Below, one piece after another: positions 40,715 through 52,986 of a stretch of 64,000 nt of DNA; positions within the stretch are counted from its first letter, which is position 1; every line of letters starts with the position of its first letter. The position numbers and the translations under genes are program-made. The DNA is taken from the NCBI GenBank assembly GCA_031761405.1, contig JASEVX010000007.1, positions 62,631,062-62,695,061 on the forward strand, in the 5' to 3' direction. The notes beneath the pieces were generated by a model that was given only the letters and a program-made list of their open reading frames with translations, was not told where the DNA came from and did not search any database. Source of the DNA: Serripes groenlandicus. Taxonomy: Eukaryota; Mollusca; Bivalvia; Cardiida; Cardiidae.

Positions 40715-43330
40715 ATATTAAAACATTTGGCCAGTGGTGTAGAAAACGATGTCCTACAATATATTTTAACATTTGGCCATGGTGTAGAAAACGGTGTCTT
40801 ACAATATATTAAAACATTTGGCCAGTGGTGTAAAACACGATGTCCTACTATCTATTAAAACATTTGGCCAGTGGTGTAGAAAACGATGTCCTACAATTTA
40901 TTTAAACATTTGGCCAGTGGTGTAAAAAACGATGTCCTACAATCTATTTAAACATTTGGCCAGTGGTGTAGAAAACGATGTCCTACAATCTATTTTAACA
41001 TTTGGCCAGGGGTGTAGAAAACGGTGTCCTACAATCTGTTTTTACAATTTGGCAAGTGGTGTAGAGAACGATGTCATACAATTTAGTTTAACAGTTAGCC
41101 AGTGGTGTAGAGAACGATATCCTACAATTTATTTTAACATTTTGCAAGTGGTGTATAAAACGATGTCAAACAATGTATTTTAACATTTTGCCAGGAGTGC
41201 AAAAAACGATGCCTTACAATTTGTTTTTAAATTTGGCCAGTGGTGTAGAGAACGATGTCATACCATTTATTTTAACATTTTGCCAGTGGTGTAGAGAACA
41301 ATGTCCTACAATGTATTTTAACATTTGGCCAGTTATGTAGAAAACGATGGCCTACAATTTATTTTTTACATTTGGCCAGGGGTGTATAGAACGATGTCCT
41401 TCAATTTATTTAAACATTTAGCCAGTGGTGTAGAAAAAAGATGTCCTACAATCTATTTAAACATTTAGATAGTGGTGTAGAAAACGATGTCCTACAATCT
41501 ATTTCAACATTTGGCCAGTGGTGTAGAAAAACGATGTCCTACAATCTAATTTAACATTTGGCCATGTGTAGAAAACGATATCCTACAATCTATTTTTACA
41601 TTTGGCCAGTGGTGTAGAAAACGATGTCCTACAATCTGTTTAAACATTTGGCCAATGCTGTAGAAAACGATGTCCTGCAATCAATTTAAACATTAGGCCA
41701 TGGTTTAGAAAACGATGTCCTACAATCTATTTTTACATTTGGCCAGTGGTGTAGAAAACGATGTCCTACAATCTGTTTTAACATTTGGGCATTTAAACAT
41801 TAGGCCATGGTTTAGAAAACGATGTCCTACAATCTATTTTTACATTTGGCCAGTGGTGTAGAAAACGATGTCCTACAATCTGTTTTAACATTTGGCCAAT
41901 GCTGTAGAAAACGATGTCCTACAATCAATTTAAACATAAGGCCATGGTTTAGAAAACGATGTCCTACAATATATTTTAACATTTGGCCAGTGGTGTAGAA
42001 AACAATGTCCTACAATCTATTTTAACATTTGGTCATGGTGTAGAAAACGATGTCCTACAATCTATTTTTACATTTGGCCATTGGTGTAGAAAACGATGTC
42101 TTACAATCTATTTTTACATTTGGCCAGAGATTTAGAAAACGATGTCATACAATCAATTTAAACATTAGGCCATGGTTTAGAGAACGATGTCCTACAATAT
42201 ATTTTAACATTTGGCCAGTGGTGTAGAAAACAATGTCCTACAATCTATTTTTACATTTGGCCATTGGTGTAGAAAACGATGTCTTACAATCTATTTTTAC
42301 ATTTCGTCAGTGATTTAGAAAACGATGTCATACAATCTATTTTAACATTTGGCCAGTGGTGTAGAAAACGATGATACACTCTGTTTTAACATTTGGCCAA
42401 TGCTGTAGAAAACGATGTCCTACAATCTATTTAAACATTTGGCCATGGTGTAGAAAACGATGTCCTACAATCTATTTCAGTAATTGGTCATGTATAGAAA
42501 ACAATGTCCTACAATCTATTTTTACATTTGGCAAGTGGTGTAGAAAACAATGTCCTACAATCTATTTAACATTTGGCTAGTGGTGTAGAAAACAATGTTC
42601 TACAATCTATTTCGGTAATTGGCCATGTGTAGAAAACGATGTCCTACAATCTGCTTTAACATTTGGCCAATGCTGTAGAAAACGATGTCCTACAATCTAT
42701 TTAAACATTTGGCCATGGTGTAGAAAAGAATGTCCTACAATCTATTTTTACATTTGGCCATTGGTGTAGAAAACGATGTCTTACAATCTATTTTTACATT
42801 TCGCCAGTGATTTAGAAAACGATGTCCTACAATTTATTTAAACATTTGGCCAATGCTGTAGAAAACGATGATCTACAATCTATTTAAACATTTTGCTATG
42901 CTGTAGAAAACGATGTCCTACAATATATTAAAACATTTGGCCACGGTGTAGAAAACGATGTCCTACAATCTATTTCAGTAATTGGTCATGTATAGAAAAC
43001 AATGTCCTACAATCTATTTTTACATTTGGCAAGTGGTGTAGAAAATAATGTCCTACAATCTATTTAAACATTTGGCTAGTGGTGTAGAAAACAATGTTCT
43101 ACAATCTATTTCAGTAATTGGCCATGTGTAGAAAACGATGTCCTACAATCTGTTTTAACATTTGGTCAATGCTGTAGAAAAACGATGTCCTACAATCTAT
43201 TTACACATTTGGCCATGGTGTAGAAAAGAATGTCCTACAATCTATTTTAACATTTGGCCAATGGTGTAGAAAACGATGTCCTACAATCTATTTAAACATT
43301 TGGCCATGGTGTAGAAAACGATGTCCTACA
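40715..43330 (+). repeat. 46 bp satellite, about 56 copies
   Basis: The unit contains AACATTTGGCCAGTGGTGTA, GAAAACGATGTCCTACAATC and TATTT. Variants (GGCCAATGCTGTAG, TTAGGCCATGGTTTAG, CAGTAATTGGTCATGTATAG) recur in ordered groups. It runs into the assembly gap. Confidence 0.9.
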
Positions 43331-43530
43331 NNNNNNNNNNNNNNNNNNNNNNNNNNNNNNNNNNNNNNNNNNNNNNNNNNNNNNNNNNNNNNNNNNNNNN
43401 NNNNNNNNNNNNNNNNNNNNNNNNNNNNNNNNNNNNNNNNNNNNNNNNNNNNNNNNNNNNNNNNNNNNNNNNNNNNNNNNNNNNNNNNNNNNNNNNNNNN
43501 NNNNNNNNNNNNNNNNNNNNNNNNNNNNNN
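43331..43530. other. Assembly gap, 200 N
   Basis: A run of 200 N separates the 46 bp satellite from a microsatellite. The round size suggests a placeholder, so true distance is unknown. Confidence 0.98.
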
Positions 43531-43552
43531 ACAGAGAGAGAGAGAGAGAGAC

Positions 43553-43596
<44 letters not shown>

Positions 43597-43713
43597 GAGA
43601 GACAGAGAGACAGAGAGAGAGAGACATAGAGACAGAGAGAGAGAGAGACAGAGAGAGAGAGAGAGACAGAGAGAGATACAGAGAGAGAGAGAGACAGAGA
43701 GACATACAGACAT

Positions 43714-43794
<81 letters not shown>

Positions 43795-43910
43795 TAGACA
43801 GAGAGACAGAGAGACAGACAGACAGACAAACAGACAGACAAACAGACAGATATAGAGAGACAGAGATAGACAGACAGCGAGAGAGACAGAGACAGAGACA
43901 GAGAAAATGC
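43531..43910. repeat. (GA)n and (CAGA)n microsatellite
   Basis: GAGAGAGAGACAGAGAG-type runs pass into a pure (CAGA)n block at about 43710-43795 and back. The minus-strand ORFs rich in Ser, Leu, Val and Cys are artefacts. Confidence 0.95.
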
Positions 43911-43979
43911 AGAGACAAAACGTATCACACAGCAAATTAAAATTAATAGAAGTTTTTAAGATTTGCAGTGACATTCTTG

Positions 43980-44645
43980 TTCAAGTTTCAATTTTTTTAT
44001 TCAAACAAATTTTCCACCGGCCCATGATATAATCATATATAAAGAGGTACTTCACCATAATATGCAATTATTTTTCATTTCTATCTATATGTAATTGTTA
44101 TGCAAAGTGAACTATTCTACGTGATAATTTGAACTTATCATTTACATTTCATGATACAGTCCAACCTGTGTTTAAAGACCACCCATTGGAAAAGACTAAT
44201 CTGGTCTTTGTTCACAGATGTTTTTTAATTGCAGTGTCATTTATGTAGAACATTAGTAATAGGGAACTTAAAAGTGTGATCGCTATAGACAGGGACTTGT
44301 TTTACTTCAAGTGTATATAGTTTTTTTTTTTTTTAGATTTTACCTTTTGCGCAACTTAATAATTTCAATCCGACAAAACACGATTTGATAAAATCACTAT
44401 CATTCCGGCATATTATCTCTATTCCGCTTTATGAACTGATATACATACGATAAAGAATACTCATAGTAAAAGAGTTCTTTCAAAGTTAAATGGCACTATC
44501 CACCGAGTAAATACAGCAATTGATCTTTCCTATTTTGGAAACCAAATAGTCTGTGAAAACAAACGTTTGGGGGAGTAATTAGTAACTAGATCTTTACCAA
44601 TGTAAATTTATTTAGAATAGATAACACGCTGACTGATAATGCAAA
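43980..44645. other. AT-rich DNA with part of a 'GACCACC' repeat
   Basis: ACAGTCCAACCTGTGTTTAA with AAGACCACCCATTGG and GGTCTTTGTTCACAG (44158-44220) resembles 60575-60745 and suggests an interspersed repeat. No gene seen. Confidence 0.4.
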
Positions 44646-44649
44646 CGAT

Positions 44650-44840
44650 ATTCTTTCCCACATACAATGAACCTTCACCGAATGAATTTGAAAACATGTA
44701 AAAGCACAACAATGAAAATTCTCTATAATTAAAGGATGATTATCTAATTGAGTTGAAACACATTATTGCAAATGGAGAAATTACTAATTTTGAGAAATTA
44801 TTTATTTTGCCTCAATGTTTTCAAAATTCGCCTTCAAATT
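44650..44840 (+). mobile_element. M1 MITE, degenerate
   Basis: CTTTCCCACATACAATGAAC, AATTCTCTATAATTAAAGG and GGAGAAATTACTAATTTTG in M1 order. Confidence 0.5.
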
Positions 44841-45145
44841 TGAACGTTTTTCGAACAAAAGGCAATTATGACGTATACCTTGCTGTTACACATTCAGTCG
44901 ATTTTGTGTCATAATCGAACGTTCCAAAGATGCCTGTGCGAGGATATTCCGAACAGAGAAGATCCAGATCTAACTTTACAGAGGCATATTCTGATCTGGA
45001 TATTCGCTGGTAGCAAAGTCCCGAAGGTGGATTTATGTATGTCCGAAATAAAGAATCGTAAAAAAAAAAATGAAAATAGAAAACGGATAAAAACCAATTG
45101 TTTGATTTATCGCATTCTGTTAGGTTAGTTTCGGTTTTTCATTGT

Positions 45146-45340
45146 AAGAGCGTCTGCCTAGGGTGCTGGAAGTCGTGGATTCGCTCCCTGACCACGTCGT
45201 ACCCAATAATGGTAGTCATGACTCCTTGGCGCTTAGGATTGTGGGATAGTATTTGGACTGACTCGCTGATACCAGAATAAATGGAATAAATGGACCAGTA
45301 GTACCGGTAACTTACTGAAGTAAGGCTATAACTGAAATTG
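45146..45340 (+). mobile_element. SINE-A interrupted at its 3' domain
   Basis: TAAGAGCGTCTGCCTAGGGT and TCGTGGATTCGCTCCCTGAC (head), GGTAGTCATGACTCC, TGGACCAGTAGTACCGGTAA, then ATAACTGAAATTG where the foldback begins. Confidence 0.7.
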
Positions 45341-45453
45341 TTAACCAGGTATTGTGTTGTTGTTTTTTTTCTTTTTAATTTTCTCAAAAGAAATCTGAGT
45401 TTTCTTTTGAGAAAATTAAAAAGAAAAAAAACAACAACACAATACCTGGTTAA
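45341..45453. repeat. Perfect 53 bp inverted repeat, 7 nt loop
   Basis: Arms 45341-45393 and 45401-45453 are exact complements (TTAACCAGGTATTGTGTTGT ... AATACCTGGTTAA), loop TCTGAGT. It starts inside a SINE-A 3' domain. Confidence 0.95.
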
Positions 45454-45589
45454 TCTACTACAAATAGTCTTTATATGGTCAATATGCTATAATAATAATA
45501 ACTACCGTAGTGTTATAGTATGAGAAAACAAGACCGTGTTACTACAAATAACATTTATTCCCATATTTTTCTTATACAAGAAACTCGGA

Positions 45590-45776
45590 TGCCTGTGCTA
45601 AAACATAGGTTATCACAAATAACGGGCCGTGAAAATATAGAAAAGACTTGACAGCGTTGTGGAAAAATAGAGGTCATTACTGACTATGAGCAAGTTATCC
45701 TTTGTCACAATTAATGTTTTTATGAAGTAGTCTGCTGCAGACGCACCAACATTCGTCTGTATGTGGGAAAGGGTAT
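45590..45776 (+). mobile_element. M1 MITE, degenerate
   Basis: TTTGTCACAATTAATGTTTT, TAGTCTGCTGCAGACGCACC and GTATGTGGGAAAGGG. Confidence 0.5.
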
Positions 45777-45930
45777 TTCATATAGAACACATAACACATT
45801 AAATATACAACACTGCAGAAGACATCTTGAATGTAGAGTTGCGGAAAATAATGACGCTGCTTATGAAATAACTATTTCACAATACACAGTTTTCATTTAA
45901 AAATATAACACATTCCGGATCGAAGAATTC

Positions 45931-46155
45931 TAATCTCTACCCATACAACAAATATTCAGCAGACGACTTTGAAGACGTTTCTGCAAAAAAATATGAAAAT
46001 GTTAAAATAATGATATTTTAATTATTGAATTTAATTGAAAATAGTGTGAGAAAGGAGAAGTTGCTCAAGAGGAACATTTTCCAATTGCCACAATGTTTTC
46101 AAAAGTGGCTTGCAGTAGATGCGTCAAAAAGCGTGTTCTTGTGGAAAAGGGTTTA
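45931..46155 (+). mobile_element. M1 MITE, degenerate
   Basis: CAGCAGACGACTTTGAAGAC, AAATAGTGTGAGAAAGGAGA and GTGGAAAAGGGTTTAAA. A further fragment ends near 46305 (GGAGGAAAACGGTTAA). Confidence 0.5.
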
Positions 46156-46850
46156 AATTTGCATATCAGGTATTATGTTGAATACATTCTGACGAGACCC
46201 ATATCATGTAGTCACTACTAGTACGGTATATTTACTTTTGTTTCAATGTTTTCAAAAGTCGCCTGCTGCAGTTGTATCAAAATGTGTCTATAGGAGGAAA
46301 ACGGTTAAAATAGCTGAGAATAAAGAAATGAAAATGCGAAAAAAAAAAATTTTTTTTTTATTAAGCTACAAAATCCTCGAAATTTTCGAATACGTATATG
46401 ATTGAAACATGAGATATTGAGGTTAACTAACTTCTCCTTATGCCACATTTGTTTTCAGAAGACTTTTGTTAAAGTTTCGTTAACATATGTATGCATGTGG
46501 GAAAGGCTTAAATAATTCCGCGGTTCAGGCTTACTTGATGACAACATTAAAATTGTCCACGCCTCTCATATTAAGATATTGTTTTGTGACCCTCGAAACA
46601 GCGTTGTCAAAATAAATTGTTTTCCCCTTTGTTTTAATGTATCGAAGCAAATGCATTAAAATTACTTAATGTCACACACGTCAACGTAGAAAGGGTTTAA
46701 ATGACAAATCAGGTAATTTATGGTATGCGTTTTGACGATACGTGTTAAAAGAGACCCATGCAACACTAGCATATAGTTACTAGCATACAATCGCATCAAA
46801 CTAAGACCAAGTACCTCGCCAGGGGCGTAGCTTGGCAATACTCAATGTGT

Positions 46851-47069
46851 AGGCCGTCTCGTGAGAAAATCAACATTGTGGACTCTGCGTAAAGTATCGA
46901 CCCCGATCAGACTAAGCATGTCACAGAGGCGTACCCGGATATACACTTTTCGCCTCCTGTGGATTTTCTGTTTCAGGAATCACTACTCTGTCTATCCCCC
47001 TTAGACGGAATGTGTCGGCCGGATCAGTCTGCGTGGACAGCGCAGGCTGATCTGGTCGATACATTACGC
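46851..47069 (-). mobile_element. M2 MITE
   Basis: GGCCGTCTCGTGAGAAAATC start, TTTTCGCCTCCTGTGGATTT and ATGTGTCGGCCGGATCAG. The right terminal arm is missing. Its left flank is shared with the copy at 50499. Confidence 0.7.
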
Positions 47070-48717
47070 CCCTGCTCGCTGTACGTTTATGATCTGACGA
47101 CACCGCATAAAAGGTCGTCTCGAATTGACGCTATTCACTTTATTATTCATGAGCACTTGCTCGTTTTTTGGTCCAATGAAATATAACGCTACATCCAACA
47201 CTCGGTTCTAACTTCTATACAATCGGAACATTCGACAATCACCACTTCTCTACCACGTTTATTTTCTAGCGATTTTGTAGGCGACAATTTGATTGGCTGA
47301 CGCTAAAGGTCAATCTGAGTTGACCTGTATGAGGCAGTCACCAGACCTATATGCGAGCATTGCAGCGGTCCAGCTCGGTCGGTAGAGGTTGTGGTCTCAA
47401 CACGGATTGTTTTGACATGTCAAACAATCAGTGTAGTGCTTGAGAAGATGGACGGTCTGGTCTTGACATGGTCTAAAACACATCTTGTAGCCGGAGTATA
47501 TACTCGTATATACCCGTGTACAAGGTATAATTCACCAGGTAGAAATCCAATCACACTCCCCCAATCAAATGCATATACTCGATTAACTTGATAATTTACA
47601 GACGGCAGCGACCTCTACTCGAACATACACGACTTCTACATGGTCATTCTCGACTTTATAACGCCTGCTGCTCAACTTTCATGATGTTGCTTTTTCGATC
47701 GTCTTTGGTCAACTAAATATCGAACACAATGCTATATTCGGGTAGACATCGGGAAGGGTTTTGGGGGAAGGTCGGGAAGATGTCGATTAGAGGTCCGGTA
47801 TGTGTGTCTGCAAGGATCTTGAGTTGACCTAGTTTGGTCTACTACAGGTTTGACAGAGGAACCTTTCCGTCGGCTATACCAACGATCAAATACGTGGTCG
47901 AGCTTGGTCCCGGAATTTGCAGGTCGGGGATACGAGGTACTCAGATCGGCGCTCAGAACGGGGTATTACAGAGAGTGTCCACACCTTTGAATGCTTTCAA
48001 ATGCATTCACAGTATGATCGGTTGGATGAAACTCGGAGCACGACTTTCAGTGCTTGTCTCAAACTTTCAAACTATCTTTCTCCAAACGGTGTTGATTGGA
48101 AGAGTCGTATAGAAACGAGGAGGGGGGAGGGTAGTGCGATTCACAAACTGACCGTGACCATCTGACCTTAGCAAGGTCAGATGGACCCTGTCTTAATCAA
48201 ATTCATTCGGGGTCCGCATATTGAAGCGGAGATATAGACAAACACGCTTATGTTCGTTTGTCAGCTGTGTCGGTTAGGGAGGGTAAGTTAAACAAAAGAT
48301 ATGATTTACTACGTCTTTGTTCGTTTCAAATTACGTTTATCTAAAATACTGGACTTTTAGCCAATGTTGGACCCTGTATACACATATGATTTGATTCATG
48401 TTTTGCAGGACTATGCTACTAAAGTAACCCAATCTAGCAAACAATGTATATAGAAAAGTGACTGATTACGACATAAATGATTGGGCTAAGATAACTTCAG
48501 GAGACATTATCAGATAGTCCTATGTGGTCTTCATGATACATCGCGTGCTTGATTCTCATTGGCACAGTTGATTGAATATTATATATTTTCTACAGATTCG
48601 ACTTGATCCAGAAAATATATTGATCAACTGTTATAAACGGCAGGCCTACTGGGGACATCAGAACACATTGTCGTTAGACCTCTGAACTTAATGTGTTAAC
48701 GTTCTTTAATTGATCGA
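47070..48717. other. Unassigned DNA
   Basis: No gene recognised. It holds ORFs of 66, 92 and 82 codons without signatures and a perfect 12 bp hairpin at 48158-48184. Local GC is higher than the neighbouring AT-rich DNA. Confidence 0.4.
48158..48184. repeat. Short perfect hairpin
   Basis: CCATCTGACCTT, loop AGC, then AAGGTCAGATGG. No known role can be assigned. Confidence 0.8.
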
Positions 48718-48973
48718 TTGTTATGCTTTTTTACGCCGCTTTCAACATTTTTTTCAGTTTTATCACGACGTTTTGAGGGTGTTTTACCAGTGCCACTGGT
48801 CCATTTATCCTGACAACAGCAAATCGATCGTAATGCTAACCTCGCAATCCTGAGCGCCAAGCAGGATAGCCATTACTACCATTTTTAAAGTATGTGGTAT
48901 GACCCGCCCGGGGATCGTACCCGCGACCTCTCGCACCCGGAGAGGACGATCTTCAAGTACACTACCGCAGCGG
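48718..48973 (-). mobile_element. SINE-A
   Basis: ACGCCGCTTTCAACATTTTT, CACTGGTCCATTTATCCTGA, GGTATGACCCGCCCGGGGAT and GTACCCGCGACCTCTCGCAC (B-box side) are present. Confidence 0.75.
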
Positions 48974-49390
48974 TAACTTTCTTTGAACGGCCAAGAATAA
49001 TCTGAAGCTCTTTTTTGGTTAAAATTCAGTTGACTTTCTGCAGGAGAACTATGATAGGTTTTATAACGGGGCTATTCCTAGTTCTCCAACCTGATGTTGT
49101 TACAGGTCTTTCATTAAAGGTACCAATAACGGATTATAATATAGATGATTCACTATGTGTTGAGTGAGAACCATAGCTCATATGTTACCGTTGACAGTCC
49201 GCTTCGGACGCCTTCATAAAACACGATCTTTGATTTACACTGGAGAAAGGGGTGATTTGATTACAATGCGGGATTGTATCAGTCGACTCAATAGCATATC
49301 CTATCAGTGGAAATAATTTCAAACTGTATGTCCATATCCTTGAACACTTTTCATTTCGTTTCGATGCTCAGCAAATACATATTCACTTAT

Positions 49391-49651
49391 GAGCCGTCAC
49401 ACCAGAAAACCAACATTATGGCATCTGCGTAATGTATCGACCCAGATCAGCCTGCGCAGTCAGCGCAGACTGATCCGGACCGACACATTCCGTCTCAGGA
49501 GGATAGAGGTATGGAGTAATGATTCCTGAAACAGAAAATCCATAGAAGGCGATAAGTGTCTGTCCGGGTAAGCCTTGCGGCATGCTTAGGCTGATCCGGG
49601 TCGATACTTGAGGGCGGAGTCCACAATGTTGGTTTTCACGCGAGACGGCTA
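49391..49651 (+). mobile_element. M2 MITE, full length
   Basis: GAGCCGTCACACCAGAAAAC to GGTTTTCACGCGAGACGGC, complete M2 interior. Confidence 0.8.
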
Positions 49652-49837
49652 ACATTCCCTTCAAACTGGCATAGATAGGATACGAGTTATTGTGATCACC
49701 AGACATGTGACTTCGGAAGTTTAAAACGATAGATGAATACACATTAATAATAAATGACACTTCATGCCTATAAATGACTTACTGATGTATCGATTCGCAT
49801 GTCTATGCATTATTTTTCGGTTGTATTTCTATCGTGG

Positions 49838-49868
<31 letters not shown>

Positions 49869-50231
49869 TCATTTTCATTGTTCATGTGTCTATAGTGTAG
49901 CTTCATTATATGAAGGAAACACAGATTTAAAAAATACAAGTATTCCCAAAACAGATCGCATTTCGACCTTTCTTTCGCGGTGTTTTAAGTTACGTTGATT
50001 TCTTTCAACCTGTAGGATCAGTTTACATGTCATTACATATCTTACATGTATACTTATGAGAGATCAAAGTACGCACCGCCTATGTTTTTCATTTGACACT
50101 AACCTTGGTATCACGTTTCTTTTACGCATGTTTTTGCTTTCTCGTTCTTGCATAAACCCTTGAATTTGAAATGCGTGATTTGATTCATTTAGCGAAGACT
50201 TTAAAAAAGGAAGTGATGGCTTTCCCTTCTT

Positions 50232-50357
50232 GGAGCTCAGATTTTTTTGGGGTTTGCATTACGACTGACTCGCTGGTGTCAGGATAAATGGACAGTAGGA
50301 GTTACGGTAACCTATCCAGGATACCCCGTGAATATTGTTCAAACATTTTAAAAGTGC
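50232..50357 (+). mobile_element. SINE-A, 5' truncated
   Basis: GCATTACGACTGACTCGCTG, GTGTCAGGATAAATGGACAG and ACCCCGTGAATATTG. Confidence 0.65.
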
Positions 50358-50498
50358 AAAGCAAATATTTTTAGATAATGTTTTGATATTTCTATGTGGG
50401 CGGCCAACCTAACCTAGGACATTCGATTTGTATTGATTGTTTTAGTGCCAACTTCAACAATAATTTCAGGGGCGTAGCTTGGCAATAATCAATGTGTA

Positions 50499-50713
50499 GA
50501 CCGTCTCGTGAGAAAATCAACATTGCGTAAAGTGTCGACCCGGATCAGCCTAAGCATGCCACACAGGCCTACCCGGATAGACACTTTTCGCCTCCTGTGG
50601 ATTTTCTGTTTCAGGAATAACTACTCTATACATCTATCCCCCTAAGACGGAATGTGTCGGCCGGATCAGTCTGCGTGGACAGTACAGGCTGATCTGGTCG
50701 ATACATTACGCAG
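50499..50713 (-). mobile_element. M2 MITE
   Basis: GACCGTCTCGTGAGAAAATC to GGTCGATACATTACGCAGA; right terminal arm absent, like 46851. Confidence 0.7.
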
Positions 50714-50897
50714 ATGTCTATCGCCGCAGCTGCATTTTTTGGCATTTTGAGACAAAATGTGTAGCCACGTGCCTACAGTGCCTAAAGGGAGCCACGACCC
50801 TGAATTTCCTTTAATGTTCTTTTAATTTACCATAGGAGTGTTATATCATTGATTTTAATTGAAACACGTTTAGGAGTTTTCAATTCTTAAAACATTA

Positions 50898-51111
50898 TTA
50901 GCCCTTTCCCACATACAAACAATTTATGCAGAAGACGACTTTTAAAACATCTAGGCAAAACATGGAAACTTTTTATAATTGAAAATATAATTAAATGAAC
51001 AAAATTGAAAACATTGTGACATAAAGGAGAAATTGCTCATGTTGAGAAATTTCTCCTTTTGTCTCAATGTTTTCAAAAGTCAGGAAGCGTATATCTGTGG
51101 GAAAGGGTTAA
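50898..51111 (+). mobile_element. M1 MITE, diverged full-length copy
   Basis: TTAGCCCTTTCCCACATA to CTGTGGGAAAGGGTTAA. Stem GCTCATGTTGAG partly kept. Confidence 0.75.
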
Positions 51112-51319
51112 AATATCGATTAAGGAAATATATATAACTAAGTGATGATCTATCTGTGACTATTATATCCTGTTTCAAGTAAAGGTGCGTGTCGGGTGAA
51201 TCGCTGATGCATGTAGCCTTCGTGAATAGATTTCTTACGCCCTACAACTCAACAATAGGAGTCGAACCCATGTAGTTCGGCGATCTTTCACCATTGGACT
51301 TAAAGTCAATATGGAAACG

Positions 51320-51430
51320 AAGCCAGTTGCTTGGGAAGACTGTTAATTACTGGTGTGAGAAAGTCAAAAACATGTGAATTGGCCGCCGTTATTTCACTGA
51401 TTTTCCTTTAAAAGTTGCATTAAATCCAAG

Positions 51431-51465
<35 letters not shown>
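51320..51465 (+). mobile_element. SINE-B, 3' part with (CAAT)n tail
   Basis: AGCCAGTTGCTTGGGAAGAC, TACTGGTGTGAGAAAGTC, GGCCGCCGTTATTTCACTG and a (TCAA)n tail at about 51431-51464. Confidence 0.75.
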
Positions 51466-51466
<1 letters not shown>

Positions 51467-52131
51467 ACAAAGAATGGGGTTACCTACTAATTGTTGCAAT
51501 GTCAGCTAGCTTTTCTTTCTAACATATAAACTGTAATGACTGTACTATGTTTGCCCTTGTTTTTTTTCTGTTAAGGAATTTAAACAAATGGGTAGAGATT
51601 TTGTTATACCTATTTTTTCTCCAACATACGTATATTGACGCACGCACGTTCGAGGATAGATCCAGAATATCGATAGTATTATAGAGATTCACACGCAAGT
51701 TTTTTCTCTTTGTTCCACAGTAAAAGATTATAGATCGTGTACGAATGGGTTATTTTATACTGACTTCAACTTTAAAAAGAGAGTCAAAGGTCATTGTAAC
51801 TACAGGGGGTTTCTATGAGAGATCTCTCAACAAGAAATGCCTAAACAATTTGTTACGCTTTTTAATACAATTGTAATAACAGACGTTAACTTGAAAATAA
51901 TTTCAATATTCTTACATAATATATAGATTGTTATTATGTTTGCCTATACATGTATGTTTTCAAAGAGCTAAAACCTTATGGAATAAACTTTCTACATGTA
52001 GATTAACTTTTCCCCGGATATTTCTGAGTTTGTCGACTTAGGAAAACGTTGTTGATCAAAATATGTTTTTGTTTTACAACCTTGTATTTCAGACATTTTA
52101 CATTAAGACGAGTCGGGTGTATTACACACAT

Positions 52132-52330
52132 CATTGAGCAAGTCATAAGGGAGATAATCAGATTTTGTTTTAATTTTATATGGAATGGATTAATGATCTT
52201 ATATTACGTTATCCTTTATGTTCAATTGCAAAACAGGGCATTCAAACTTGCAATCGTCTCGAAACAACAACACAAACAATACACAAAGAAACCGACGTCG
52301 CGAACAGCGAAAAGCCAGATCCGCTTGCGT
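52132..52330 (+). repeat. Diverged direct repeat, copy 1
   Basis: TTGAGCAAGTCATAAGGGAG, GAATGGATTAATGATCTTA and GTTCAATTGCAA recur at 52987-53190. ORFs of 125 and 162 codons overlap it but lack any signature. Confidence 0.6.
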
Positions 52331-52458
52331 ACACCTCTGTGCAGTCTCACCATAATCTTCTCTATTCGCCATTTCGTCCTGAAAGATTCAGAGAAACCAC
52401 TCACGAGAGTAATCCGCACGCTATAAAACGAGAAAATGACATTACCAGGTCGCATATC

Positions 52459-52697
52459 TGGTGTAATAGTAGAGCGTCCGTCTTGTTTGCGGGAGGTCAT
52501 GGCTTTGATCCTCGGTCGGGTCATATACCCAACACTTTAACAATGTGTTATGGTTTTTCCCGCATTGGCTCTCCGGATTGTGCGGTTAGCATTACAACCG
52601 ACTCGCTTGTGTCAGGATCAAATTGTCCAGTAGTACTGATAGCTTACCCAGGAAGCGTTGTGATATAACTGAACACTTGTTGAAAGCGGCGAAAACA
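52459..52697 (+). mobile_element. SINE-A
   Basis: GGTGTAATAGTAGAGCGTCC (A box), GGTCATGGCTTTGATCCTCG (worn B box), GACTCGCTTGTGTCAGGATC, AGTAGTACTGATAGCTTACC and GTGATATAACTGAACACTTG. Confidence 0.75.
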
Positions 52698-52736
52698 CAC
52701 TGCAGACAATTTACATTGAGACTAGACCAAATAGCA

Positions 52737-52968
52737 TTAACCCTCTTTCCCTCATATAGACGCTTTCTGATGCCTCTGCAGCAGACAGCTTTTTTGAAAA
52801 CATAGTGACAAAAGAAGAAATTGCACAAAACGTGCAATTTCTCCTTTTGTCACAATGTTTTCCAGTTTAGTCATAGGTTATCCATTCAATTTTAGAGATT
52901 TTCTATGTTTTGACAAAATATGTTTAAAGTCGTCTGCTGCAGAATTGTCGTATGAGGGAAAGGGTTAA
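52737..52968 (-). mobile_element. M1 MITE, full length, reverse orientation
   Basis: TTAACCCTCTTTCCCTCATA to TATGAGGGAAAGGGTTAA. Stem GCAC/GTGC. Confidence 0.9.
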
Positions 52969-52986
52969 GGGTAAACAAACAACTTT

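Noticed and set aside
39506..40772. Met-, His-, Ile- and Ser-rich ORFs on both strands
   Set aside because: All are translations of (ATG)n and its minisatellite derivative.
43288..43974. Ser/Leu/Val/Cys-rich ORFs
   Set aside because: They are translations of (GA)n/(CAGA)n and run through the N gap.
47834..48165. ORFs of 92 and 82 codons
   Set aside because: They overlap in different frames and have no signature or splice context.
48158..48184. Transcription terminator
   Set aside because: The hairpin is clear, but a bacterial-type terminator makes no sense here and no T tract follows.
52049..52668. ORFs of 125 and 162 codons
   Set aside because: They overlap a diverged direct repeat and a SINE-A and contain no domain pattern.
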